Shown here: positions 39,334 through 47,492 of the stretch, piece after piece | Position numbering within the stretch: position 1 is the stretch's first letter | How the letters are laid out: every line of letters begins with the position of its first letter | Origin: Streptomyces buecherae | GTDB taxonomy: Bacteria; Actinomycetota; Actinomycetes; Streptomycetales; Streptomycetaceae | Direction of reading: 5' to 3' | DNA: 64,000 nt | Assembly (NCBI RefSeq): GCF_014295035.1 | Contig: NZ_CP060404.1 | Span: 6,426,501-6,490,500, forward strand | The notes under the pieces: generated by a model | Told to the model about the DNA's origin: nothing | What the model saw: only the letters and a program-made list of their open reading frames with translations | Databases searched by the model: none | Program-made: the position numbers and the translations under genes

Positions 39334-39909
39334 ATGGGCGTAACGCTCGCCAAGGGAGGCAACGTCTCCCTCTCGAAGGCCGCGCCGAATCTCACCCAGG
39401 TGCTGGTGGGGCTCGGCTGGGACGCGCGCTCCACCACCGGTGCGCCGTTCGACCTCGACGCCAGCGCGCTGCTGTGCCGGTCGGGCCGAGTGCTGGGGGA
39501 CGAGTACTTCGTCTTCTACAACAACCTCAAGAGCCCCGAGGGCTCCGTGGAGCACACCGGCGACAACCTCACCGGCGAGGGCGACGGCGACGACGAGTCG
39601 CTGATCGTGGACCTGGCCAAGGTGCCGACCGAGGTCGACAAGATCATCTTTCCGGTCTCCATCCACGACGCCGACGCCCGGGGCCAGAGCTTCGGCCAGG
39701 TGAGCAACGCGTTCATCCGCGTGGTCAACCAGGCCGACGGCAGCGAGCTGGCCCGGTACGACCTGAGCGAGGACGCGTCGAGCGAGACGGCGATGATCTT
39801 CGGCGAGGTGTACCGGTACGGCGGCGAGTGGAAGTTCCGTGCCGTCGGGCAGGGGTACGCGTCGGGTCTGCGGGGCATCGCTCTAGACTTCGGGGTCAAC
39901 GTTTCGTAA
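39334..39909 (+). CDS. terD: TerD-family calcium-binding stress protein (copy 2)
   Basis: A 191-residue paralogue of the preceding TerD with the same blocks (SKAAPNLTQVLVGLGW, FDLDASALL, NNLKSPEGSVEHTGDNL) but Cys in place of Ala in ALLCRSGRV. The ATG has GGGGAGGAC 10 bp upstream. It is followed after 49 bp by the DUF475/TerC gene on the same strand, so these two probably form a unit. Confidence 0.93.
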   Translation: MGVTLAKGGNVSLSKAAPNLTQVLVGLGWDARSTTGAPFDLDASALLCRSGRVLGDEYFVFYNNLKSPEGSVEHTGDNLTGEGDGDDESLIVDLAKVPTEVDKIIFPVSIHDADARGQSFGQVSNAFIRVVNQADGSELARYDLSEDASSETAMIFGEVYRYGGEWKFRAVGQGYASGLRGIALDFGVNVS

Positions 39910-39958
39910 AACCGCGCACTAGCGCGCGGGGGACCCCTCACACACGATTGGGTGGCCA

Positions 39959-41107
39959 GTGCTCCTGAGAACCTTCGGCTGGTCTTTCGGCGTCACCGCC
40001 GCGGGACTCGCCTGTGCTGCGATCTTCTGGGGCTGGGAGGCCTTCGCGATCGTCGCGATCCTCTCCGTCCTGGAGATCTCACTCTCCTTCGACAACGCGG
40101 TCGTCAACGCCGGCGTGCTGAAGAAGATGAACGCCTTCTGGCAGAAGATCTTCCTGAGCGTCGGCATCATCATCGCCGTGTTCGGTATGCGACTGGTCTT
40201 CCCCGTCGTCATCGTCGCCGTCACCGCCCAGATGGGGCCCATCGAGGCCGTCAGACTGGCGATGAACGACGCCGACAAGTACGAGCAGCTGGTGACGGAC
40301 GCGCATCCGGCCATCGCCTCCTTCGGCGGCATGTTCCTGCTCATGATCTTCCTCGACTTCATCTTCGACGACCATGAGCACAAGTGGATCGGGTGGCTGG
40401 AGCGCCCGCTGTCGCGGCTCGGCAAGATCGACGGGTTCTCGGTGTGCGTGGCCCTCATCGTGCTGCTGACCGCCGCCACCACCTGGGCCGAATCGGCCGC
40501 GCAACACGGCGGCGGACACGTGGACAAGGCGGCGACGGTGATGCTGTCCGGCATCGCCGGCCTGATCACGTATCTGATCGTCGGCGGACTCTCCGGACAC
40601 TTCGAGAACAAGCTCGAAGAAGAGGAGGAGCGCGAGCACGAGGCGGAGGAGGAGGCCAAGAAGGCGGGCAAGGAGCCCACCATGATCGGCCTCGCCGGCA
40701 AGGCCGCGTTCTTCATGTTCCTCTACCTCGAGGTGCTGGACGCGTCCTTCTCGTTCGACGGCGTGATCGGCGCCTTCGCGGTCACCAACCACATCTTCTG
40801 GATGGCGCTCGGCCTCGGCATCGGCGCCATGTACGTCCGGTCGCTCACGGTCTACCTCGTTCGCGAGGGCACCCTGGACGACTACGTCTACCTGGAGCAC
40901 GGCGCCCACTACGCGATCGGCGCCCTGGCCGCGCTGCTGCTGGTCACCATCAAGTGGCACATCCACGAGGTCATCACCGGCGGCATCGGCGTCGCGTTGA
41001 TCGCCGGTGCGTTCTGGTCCTCGGTCGCCCGCAACCGTCGCATCGCGGCGGAAGAGGGCGGCGCGGGTGGCTCGAACGAGAAGTCCGAGGTCACCTCCGG
41101 AGTGTGA
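39959..41107 (+). CDS. DUF475/TerC-family integral membrane protein
   Basis: A 382-residue membrane protein of the TerC superfamily (DUF475 branch). It has about nine hydrophobic segments, with acidic motifs inside the membrane: EISLSFDNAVVNAGVL near the N-terminus and EVLDASFSFDGVIGAFA in the second half, an internal symmetry typical of TerC. A charged cytoplasmic loop (EEEEEREHEAEEEAKKAG) lies in between. TerC proteins are thought to export Mn2+ or other metals and to assemble TerD proteins at the membrane. The GTG start has a weak site. Confidence 0.9.
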   Translation: MLLRTFGWSFGVTAAGLACAAIFWGWEAFAIVAILSVLEISLSFDNAVVNAGVLKKMNAFWQKIFLSVGIIIAVFGMRLVFPVVIVAVTAQMGPIEAVRLAMNDADKYEQLVTDAHPAIASFGGMFLLMIFLDFIFDDHEHKWIGWLERPLSRLGKIDGFSVCVALIVLLTAATTWAESAAQHGGGHVDKAATVMLSGIAGLITYLIVGGLSGHFENKLEEEEEREHEAEEEAKKAGKEPTMIGLAGKAAFFMFLYLEVLDASFSFDGVIGAFAVTNHIFWMALGLGIGAMYVRSLTVYLVREGTLDDYVYLEHGAHYAIGALAALLLVTIKWHIHEVITGGIGVALIAGAFWSSVARNRRIAAEEGGAGGSNEKSEVTSGV

Positions 41108-41134
41108 CCCGGGCTCGGATGCGGAACCCTTCTA

Positions 41135-41173
41135 CGGGGCGGGCCGCGAGGTTGCACCTCGCGGCCCGCCCCG
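41135..41173 (+). terminator. terminator after DUF475 gene
   Basis: A perfect 18-bp stem (41135-41152 with 41156-41173, CGGGGCGGGCCGCGAGGT), 27 bp after the stop. It ends the terD-DUF475 unit before the next gene. Confidence 0.85.
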
Positions 41174-41213
41174 CTTCGGTGTGGGTGTCTTCTCGGACAT
41201 GGGGGTGTGCGCA

Positions 41214-41945
41214 ATGCCGTTGTGGAGCGGTTGGCGACGCGGCGCGGGACAGGACTTCGACAGCGGCGGTGCCTCCGGGGCCGTCGAGCTGACCAAGCGA
41301 CATCCGACCGTCTCGCTCACCAAACAGGGCGCGGCCAGCGGGAACCTACGGGTCAACCTCTCCTGGCAGATGCGCACCACCGACTTCAACGCCAAGCCGA
41401 ACAGAGGGCTGTGGCGCAACCCGCTCCAGATGTTCAAGCCGCAGATGGTGCAGACCCAGGGGCCCGCGATGGTCAACGTGGACCTGGACCTGGCGTGCAT
41501 GTACGAGATGCAGAGCGGCAGCAAGGGCGTGGTGCAGCCGCTGGGCAACTTCTTCGGGTCGCTGAACGAGCCGCCGTACGTGCACCTGAGCGGCGACGAC
41601 CGGTTCGGCTCGGCCTCCGGCGAGACCGTCTACATCAACCTCGACCACAAGGACGACTTCAGCCGGCTGCTGATCTTCGTCTACATCTACGACGGCACGC
41701 CCGCCTTCGACCGGACACACGGGGTGGTCACGCTCTACCCCAGCAGCGGGCCGCGCATCGAGATCACCCTGGACGAGCGGGCCCCGCAGGCGCGCTCGTG
41801 CGCCGTGGTGCTCATCGAGAACATCAAGGGCGAGATCGTGGTGCGCCGCGAGGTGAAGTACGTCTACGGCTTCCAGGCCGAGCTGGACCGGCTCTACGGC
41901 TGGGGGCTCCAGTGGGGTCGGGGCTACAAGAAGACCAAGGTCTGA
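41214..41945 (+). CDS. TerD-domain tellurium-resistance protein, larger form
   Basis: A 243-residue protein with a diverged TerD domain: the PTVSLTKQGAASGNLRVNLSW opening is visible in part, then VNVDLDLACMYEM and YINLDHKDDFSRLLIFVYIYDG, then the TerA/TerF-like C-terminal REVKYVYGFQAELDRLYGWGL. The ATG at 41214 has GGGGGTG upstream, and an in-frame ATG at 41199 is possible. It is convergent with the Pro-rich TerD gene. It probably takes part in the same membrane-associated Ter complex. Confidence 0.85.
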   Translation: MPLWSGWRRGAGQDFDSGGASGAVELTKRHPTVSLTKQGAASGNLRVNLSWQMRTTDFNAKPNRGLWRNPLQMFKPQMVQTQGPAMVNVDLDLACMYEMQSGSKGVVQPLGNFFGSLNEPPYVHLSGDDRFGSASGETVYINLDHKDDFSRLLIFVYIYDGTPAFDRTHGVVTLYPSSGPRIEITLDERAPQARSCAVVLIENIKGEIVVRREVKYVYGFQAELDRLYGWGLQWGRGYKKTKV

Positions 41946-42087
41946 GCCGGGGGCCGGGGGCCGGTCGGCCGACCGCCACCCAGCCTAGACGACCCCGCCA
42001 GCTTCGACGCCCTACCCGGCTTCGGCGATCCGCGCGGCGGCGGCCACGACCCGCCCGGCCCCGGCCGACCCCGCGCGGGGGCGGGGC

Positions 42088-43044
42088 TCAGCGGCGCCGT
42101 TGGAACTGCGGGCCCTGCGGGGGCAGTTGGAACTGGTGCGGTGGCGGGGCCACCGGCTGTGGGTGCTGGGGGTAGCCGTACGCGGGGTGCGGCGGATAGC
42201 CGTAGGCCGGCTGCTGCTGCGGCGGCGCCGGCGGCTGCTGCGGGTGCCCGGCCCACTGGGCGTCGCGCCGCGCGCCCGCGGCGTACGCGGGGGCGGTCGC
42301 GGGCTGGGGCGGGACGGCCGGGGGCGCGGCCGGTGGGGCCGTCGGGGGCGCGGGCGGTGGCGGCGGGAAGCCGTAGCCGCCCACGGGCTGGGCCGGGACC
42401 GGGCCCGGGGCGGGGCCGGTCGCGGGGCTCGGGGCGCCGGGGCCCGGAGCGCCGGGGCGCGGGACGTGCGCGGTGGGCTCGGAGGCCGGGGGTGCCTCGG
42501 AGTCGTCCACCGAGATGCCGAACTCCGTGGCGAGGCCGACCAGGCCCGAGTCGTAGCCCTGGCCGAGCGCGCGGAACTTCCAGCGGTCGCCGCGCCGGTA
42601 GAGCTCGCCGCAGATGAGTGCCGTCTCCTCGCCCGTCTCGGCGACGACGTTGAAGACGGCGAAGGGCTCCCCGCCGTCGGCCGCCGCGCTGTCGTACAGC
42701 CGCAGGCGCAGGTCCCGGACCAGACCGAAGGGGCCGCCGTCGGCGGAGGCCGCGAGCACCACCCGGTTCACGCCGGCCTCCAGGGAGCCCAGGTCGGCCT
42801 CGATGGTGTCCGTGAGCCCGTCGGCGAGCCGCTGCTTGGGTAGGTGCCGCACGAGGCCGGAGGGGTGGCGGGGCTGGTTGTAGAAGACGAAGTCCTCGTC
42901 CGAGCGCACGTGTCCGTCGGCGGCGAGCAGCAGTGCCGAGGCATCCACGTCCGGCACGCCGGACCCCGGCGTCCACTGCAGCACCGCCCGTACGGCCGTT
43001 GCCGGCAGCGGGATGTTCGACCCCTTCGACATCGCGTGCGTCAT
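42088..43044 (-). CDS. TerD-domain protein with proline-rich tail
   Basis: A 318-residue protein with an N-terminal TerD domain (residues 1-170: SKGSNIPLPATAVRAVLQW, DVDASALLLAADG, DEDFVFYNQPRHPSG, LGQGYDSGLVGLATEFG). A Pro/Ala/Gln-rich disordered tail of about 140 residues with YGYPPHP and YGYPQHP repeats follows. The calcium-ligand region is retained. The ATG has AGGA 8 bp upstream. It is divergent from the metabolite operon starting at 43262. The tail could bind WW/SH3-like partners or phase-separate, which is inference. Confidence 0.9.
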   Translation of the reverse strand: MTHAMSKGSNIPLPATAVRAVLQWTPGSGVPDVDASALLLAADGHVRSDEDFVFYNQPRHPSGLVRHLPKQRLADGLTDTIEADLGSLEAGVNRVVLAASADGGPFGLVRDLRLRLYDSAAADGGEPFAVFNVVAETGEETALICGELYRRGDRWKFRALGQGYDSGLVGLATEFGISVDDSEAPPASEPTAHVPRPGAPGPGAPSPATGPAPGPVPAQPVGGYGFPPPPPAPPTAPPAAPPAVPPQPATAPAYAAGARRDAQWAGHPQQPPAPPQQQPAYGYPPHPAYGYPQHPQPVAPPPHQFQLPPQGPQFQRRR

Positions 43045-43132
43045 GGTCGCAATCCTGCCCTCCCGAGGGGTGCCGGAACAACGTGGGGGTTACACGCCGG
43101 CCATCTGGGAGATACGGGGAGCGAGTGCACCC

Positions 43133-43207
43133 TGCGTACGCATGTGAGTTACCGGACTTTCACGTACTTGGGGAACTCTTGACCCGCATGGGTCGTACGA
43201 TTATCGG
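43133..43207 (+). promoter_or_regulatory. promoter region of the ter metabolite operon
   Basis: The palindrome TGCGTACGCA (43133-43142) lies upstream of a possible -35, TTGACC (43179-43184), with TATCGG 17 bp later (43202-43207). A second inverted repeat, GACCC-GCAT-GGGTC (43181-43194), covers the -35/spacer. The whole lies in the spacer shared with the divergent Pro-rich TerD gene, so both could be co-controlled. Confidence 0.45.
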
Positions 43208-43261
43208 CCACGCTTCCGGCCAGTCGGGCCGTCGGAGGGCTGCGGCAGCTTTGGGAGTTAT

Positions 43262-44434
43262 ATGCGTCATTTCGGATACCTGTCGGCGGCGGCGCGGAAG
43301 GATCTGTTCCACCGCGAGCCCACCGAGTTCACGCCGGACGCACCGGCCAGCACCCTCGCCGTCGCGCTCGGGGCCACCCTCTACAGCCCCGCGACCCGCC
43401 AGGGCCTCGCCGACGCCATCGTCAAACAGGCAGGTCGGGGCGTGGTTTCGATGGTGCTGTGCCTGGAGGACTCGATCGATGACAGCGAGGTGACGCAGGC
43501 GGAGGAGAACCTGGTCCGCCAGTTCGCCGCGCTGGCCGCGCGCACGGACGAGGTGCCGCTGCCGCTGCTGTTCATCCGGGTGCGGACCGCCGAACAGATA
43601 CCGGACCTGGTGCGGCGGCTCGGCGCCTCGGTCCGATTGCTGTCTGGTTTTGTACTTCCCAAGTTCACCGAGGAGCGTGGCGTACCGTTCCTGGAGGCGC
43701 TGACCTCGTGCGGCCCGGCCCTGGAGCGGCGGCTGTACGCCATGCCGGTCCTGGAGTCGCCGGAGCTGCTGCACCTGGAGACACGCGGGGAGACGCTCGG
43801 CGGCATAGCGCGCACCGTCGACAAGTACCGGGACCGGGTGCTGGCCCTGCGCCTCGGCGTCACCGACTTCTGCTCCGCCTACGGGCTGCGCCGGGCGCCC
43901 GACATGACCGCGTACGACGTGCAGTTGGTCGCCTCCGTCATCGCGGACGTGGTCAACGTCCTCGGCCGCGCGGACGGCACCGGGTTCACCGTGACCGGCC
44001 CCGTGTGGGAGTACTTCAAGCCGCACGAGCGGATGTTCAAGCCGCAGCTTCGGCGCAGCCCCTTCATCGGCGAGGCCGAGGCGCTGCGTACCGCCCTCAT
44101 CGAGCACGACATGGACGGCCTGCTGCGCGAGATCGAACTCGACCGCGCCAACGGCCTCCAGGGCAAGACCTGTATCCACCCCACGCACGTGGCCCCGGTG
44201 CACGCGCTGTCGGTCGTCAGCCACGAGGAGTTCAGCGACGCGGCCGACATCCTCGCGCCGCAGCGCTGCGGCGGCGGCGTGCTGCGTTCCGCGTACACGA
44301 ACAAGATGAACGAGGTGAAGCCGCACCGAGCCTGGGCGGAGCGGACCATGCTGCGCGCCGAGGTGTTCGGCGTGGCGCGCGAGGGCGTGGGCTTCGTGGA
44401 GCTGCTCTCGGCGGGGCTGCCAGCGGCCGACTGA
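43262..44434 (+). CDS. HpcH/HpaI-like TIM-barrel C-C lyase of ter clusters
   Basis: A 390-residue protein related to citrate lyase beta/HpcH aldolases. Features are VSMVLCLEDSIDDSEV (acidic metal-ligand region), LLFIRVRTAEQIPDL, RLGVTDFCSAYGL and GKTCIHPTHVAPVHAL, which is the family's C-terminal signature. The ATG has GGGAG 6 bp upstream. It is the first gene of a three-gene operon with the fused phosphoribosyltransferase and HAD phosphatase. This lyase branch is the one predicted to work in the Ter-linked nucleoside-like metabolite pathway. The substrate is not known. Confidence 0.85.
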   Translation: MRHFGYLSAAARKDLFHREPTEFTPDAPASTLAVALGATLYSPATRQGLADAIVKQAGRGVVSMVLCLEDSIDDSEVTQAEENLVRQFAALAARTDEVPLPLLFIRVRTAEQIPDLVRRLGASVRLLSGFVLPKFTEERGVPFLEALTSCGPALERRLYAMPVLESPELLHLETRGETLGGIARTVDKYRDRVLALRLGVTDFCSAYGLRRAPDMTAYDVQLVASVIADVVNVLGRADGTGFTVTGPVWEYFKPHERMFKPQLRRSPFIGEAEALRTALIEHDMDGLLREIELDRANGLQGKTCIHPTHVAPVHALSVVSHEEFSDAADILAPQRCGGGVLRSAYTNKMNEVKPHRAWAERTMLRAEVFGVAREGVGFVELLSAGLPAAD

Positions 44435-44583
44435 CGGCGGTCCGGTGTCCGGCGGTCGAGCCGGGCGCGGCCGGTCGTGGTGGCCGGTGGTGGTGGCCGG
44501 GGCGTGCGGGTGGCGCGGCGGGCAGGGGCGATGATGCGTGAAAGGTGCGGGAGTTGACGGTTGACGAGGGAGCGGGGCAGCGC

Positions 44584-47448
44584 GTGATGTGGTCGGGGCA
44601 GTGGGTGGCGGATCAACTCGGCATCGCTCTGGAGGACGCGCCGGAGGCGTCGGAGGCGGTGGCCGCAGTCGGCGCGTCCGACGCACCGGCCGACCAGGCC
44701 AGCCGGGCCGACCAGCCCAGCCACGCCGGCCCGGACGGCGCCGGTGACGGGCGGCTGCGGGAGTTGCTCGGGCTCGCGTTGCGCCGCAACCCGCGCCGGG
44801 CGCACCTGTTGGTCTCCAACGTCCTCGGCAAGCACGTGCCGCAGCGCCCCGCCGTCGTCTACGGGGCGGGGGTGCGGCTCGGCGAGCGGGTGCGCGCGCT
44901 GCTCGGCGACGCGGACGCGGCGCGCGCGGTGGTGCTCGGCTACGCGGAGACGGCGACCGGGCTCGGCCACAGTGTCGCCGACGGCCTCGCGCTCGCCCCG
45001 TACCTGCACTCGACCCGCCGGCCGGTGGACGGGGTGCGGCCGGTGGGCGGCTTCGAGGAGGAGCACAGCCACGCGACCTCGCACCTCCTGCTGCCCGAGG
45101 ACCCCGCGCTGCTGGCCGGGGACGGGCCGCTGGTGCTCGTGGACGACGAGTTCTCCACCGGGCGCACCGTGCTCAACACCATCCGCACGTTGCACCGAAG
45201 GTTCCCGCGCGAGCGGTACGTGGTCGTCGCCCTGGTGGACATGCGCTCCGCCGCCGACCGCGCCGACCTGGACCGCTTCGCCGCCTCGCTGGGCGCCCGG
45301 GTCGACCTGGTGGCGCTCGCGGCCGGCACGGTGCGCCTGCCAGCGGACGTGCTGGCCCGCGGCCAGGCGCTGGTGGCCGAGCACGAGACGGACCCCGCCG
45401 CCGCCCTCCCGGACGAGACGCCCGAGCACGCCGGGCCCGAGCACCCGGCCCCCGTACGCGTCGAGCTCGACTGGCCGCGCGGGCTGCCCGACGGCGGCCG
45501 GCACGGCTTCACGCCCGCGCACCGCCGGGCCCTGGACGCCGCGCTGCCCGAGATGGCCCGCCGCCTGGCCCGGGCCGTGCGCCCCGCGCGGCTCGCCCCC
45601 GGGGCACGCGTGCTCGTGCTCGGCTTCGAGGAGCTGATGTACGCGCCGCTGCGGCTGGCCGAGGCGTTGCAGGCCGAGTTCGACCACACCACGACCGACG
45701 GCGCCAGCGGCGCGGGCGGGGCGGGCGGCGCGGCCGGTGGCGTCGAGGTGCGGTACTCGACCACGACCCGCTCGCCGGTGCTGGCCCTGGACGACCCCGG
45801 GTACGCCATCCGCACCCGACTCACCTTCCCCGCGCACGACGCGCCCGCCGACGGCCCCGGCCCGCGCTACGCGTACAACGTGGCGCCCGGCGGCGACCCG
45901 GCGCGCCGCTTCGACGCGATCGTGGCCGTCGTGGACTCGGCCGCCGACACGCCCGCCCTGCACGCGCCCGGCGGGCTGCTCGACGCGCTGGCCGCGCAGA
46001 CGCCGTGCCTCGCGTACGCCGTCGTACCGTCCTACGTGCCCGCCGGCGCCGTCGACGAGCCGGCCACCGCCGCCGGGCCGGCCCCCGTCGAGGCCGCCGT
46101 CCCCGCCCGCCGCGCCCCGCAGGACCCGCCCACACCCGCTACCGCCGCACCCGCCGGCCCGGCGGCTCCCGCCGAACCGGCCCAGGCAGCCGGCCCCGCC
46201 GGTCCCGCACCCTCCCCCCGCACGCCCGCCGGCGTGCCCGACCGACAGGCGTCACCCATGCAAGAGCCGCTCCGCGGGCCCGACTTCTCCTCGTACGCCG
46301 CCGACGAGGTCGGCTGGCTGCTCCAGGACTTCTCCGAGGTGACCCTGGAGGCGCCGATCGAGGAGCGGGAGGAGGCGATCCAGGGCGGCGGGGCGCACTA
46401 CGCCGAGTCGCTGCCCATCGAGTACCAGCCCAGCGACGCCTACCAGGACCTGTTCCGCTCCGCGCTCCAGACCTCCGCCGCGCGCATCGCGCGGGCCGTC
46501 GGGGCCGTCACCGAGACGCTGCTGGCCGAGCACCAGGACCGCCCGGGTCGCGGGCCCGACTCGCGCCCGGTGCTGGTCTCGCTGGCCCGCGCGGGCACGC
46601 CCGTCGGCGTGTTGATGCGCCGCTGGGCCCAGCACGCGCACGGCATCGACCTGCCGCACTACGCGATCTCCATCGTGCGCGGCCGGGGCATCGACACGGC
46701 GGCGCTGCGCTGGCTGGCCCGTCACCACGACCCGGTCGACGTCGTCTTCGTGGACGGCTGGACCGGCAAGGGCGCCATCACCCGCGAACTGGCCGCCGCC
46801 ATCGAGGAGTTCGAGGCGTCCGAGGCGGCCGGTGGCGTGCGCGGTTTCGACCCGCGGATCGCCGTACTGGCCGACCCCGGCGGGTGCGTCGCGACCTACG
46901 GCACCCGGGACGACTTCCTCATCCCCTCCGCGTGCCTCAACTCGACGGTCTCCGGGCTCGTCTCGCGCACCGTGCTCCGCGCCGACCTGGTGCGGCCCGG
47001 CCAGTTCCACGGCGCGAAGTTCTACCGCGAGCTGGCCGACGCCGACCTGTCCGCGCTGTTCCTCGACACCGTCACGGCGCGCTTCGCCGAGGTCGCCGAC
47101 GCCGCCGCCCGGGACGCCAAGGAGTTGCTCGCCACCCCGCACCGGGCCCCCACCTGGGAGGGCTGGGCCGCCGTCGAGCGGATCAGCGAGGAGTACGGCA
47201 TCCACGACGTGAACCTCGTCAAGCCGGGCGTCGGCGAGACCAGCCGGGTGCTGTTGCGCCGGGTGCCCTGGAAGGTCCTCGCGCGCTGTGGCGCCGGCCC
47301 CGACCTGGATCACGTGCGCATGCTCGCCGAACAGCGCGGGGTCCCGGTGGAGGAGGTGGACGACCTGCCGTACTCGTGCGTCGGGCTGATCCACCCCCGT
47401 TACACGCGCGCCGCGACCGGCGCCGACGGCCGGGCGGTGGCCCAGTGA
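44584..47448 (+). CDS. fused double phosphoribosyltransferase (PRTase_2-TRSP + StiP-PELOTA)
   Basis: A 954-residue protein joining two enzymes that are separate in many ter loci. Residues about 60-275 form a PRTase with the PRPP loop LVLVDDEFSTGRT (about 187-195). The TRSP domain follows, with the eponymous TTTRSP (395-398). A Pro/Ala-rich linker covers about 490-558. The second half begins at an in-frame Met (nt 46258) with PDFSSYAADEVGWLLQDF, the start of StiP-type PRTases, including DVVFVDGWTGKGAIT as its PRPP-like loop. It ends in a PELOTA-like domain (KPGVGETSRVLLRRVP). The start could also be GTG 44545. It overlaps the HAD gene by 4 bp. Confidence 0.85.
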   Translation: MMWSGQWVADQLGIALEDAPEASEAVAAVGASDAPADQASRADQPSHAGPDGAGDGRLRELLGLALRRNPRRAHLLVSNVLGKHVPQRPAVVYGAGVRLGERVRALLGDADAARAVVLGYAETATGLGHSVADGLALAPYLHSTRRPVDGVRPVGGFEEEHSHATSHLLLPEDPALLAGDGPLVLVDDEFSTGRTVLNTIRTLHRRFPRERYVVVALVDMRSAADRADLDRFAASLGARVDLVALAAGTVRLPADVLARGQALVAEHETDPAAALPDETPEHAGPEHPAPVRVELDWPRGLPDGGRHGFTPAHRRALDAALPEMARRLARAVRPARLAPGARVLVLGFEELMYAPLRLAEALQAEFDHTTTDGASGAGGAGGAAGGVEVRYSTTTRSPVLALDDPGYAIRTRLTFPAHDAPADGPGPRYAYNVAPGGDPARRFDAIVAVVDSAADTPALHAPGGLLDALAAQTPCLAYAVVPSYVPAGAVDEPATAAGPAPVEAAVPARRAPQDPPTPATAAPAGPAAPAEPAQAAGPAGPAPSPRTPAGVPDRQASPMQEPLRGPDFSSYAADEVGWLLQDFSEVTLEAPIEEREEAIQGGGAHYAESLPIEYQPSDAYQDLFRSALQTSAARIARAVGAVTETLLAEHQDRPGRGPDSRPVLVSLARAGTPVGVLMRRWAQHAHGIDLPHYAISIVRGRGIDTAALRWLARHHDPVDVVFVDGWTGKGAITRELAAAIEEFEASEAAGGVRGFDPRIAVLADPGGCVATYGTRDDFLIPSACLNSTVSGLVSRTVLRADLVRPGQFHGAKFYRELADADLSALFLDTVTARFAEVADAAARDAKELLATPHRAPTWEGWAAVERISEEYGIHDVNLVKPGVGETSRVLLRRVPWKVLARCGAGPDLDHVRMLAEQRGVPVEEVDDLPYSCVGLIHPRYTRAATGADGRAVAQ

Positions 47449-47492
47449 GCGCCTCCGTCGCGGGTAGCCCGGTGAGCGCCTCCGTCGCGGGT
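47445..47492 (+). repeat. duplicated translation-start repeat in HAD gene
   Basis: Two identical 21-bp copies (47445-47465 and 47472-47492, period 27) each begin with GTGAGC, so the start codon and first seven codons are duplicated in frame. Confidence 0.7.

Noticed and set aside
38413..41945. Plasmid-type tellurite resistance island
   Set aside because: The gene order beside aceE, DUF3052 and peroxiredoxin and the uniform high GC indicate core chromosomal ter genes of streptomycetes and not a recent acquisition.
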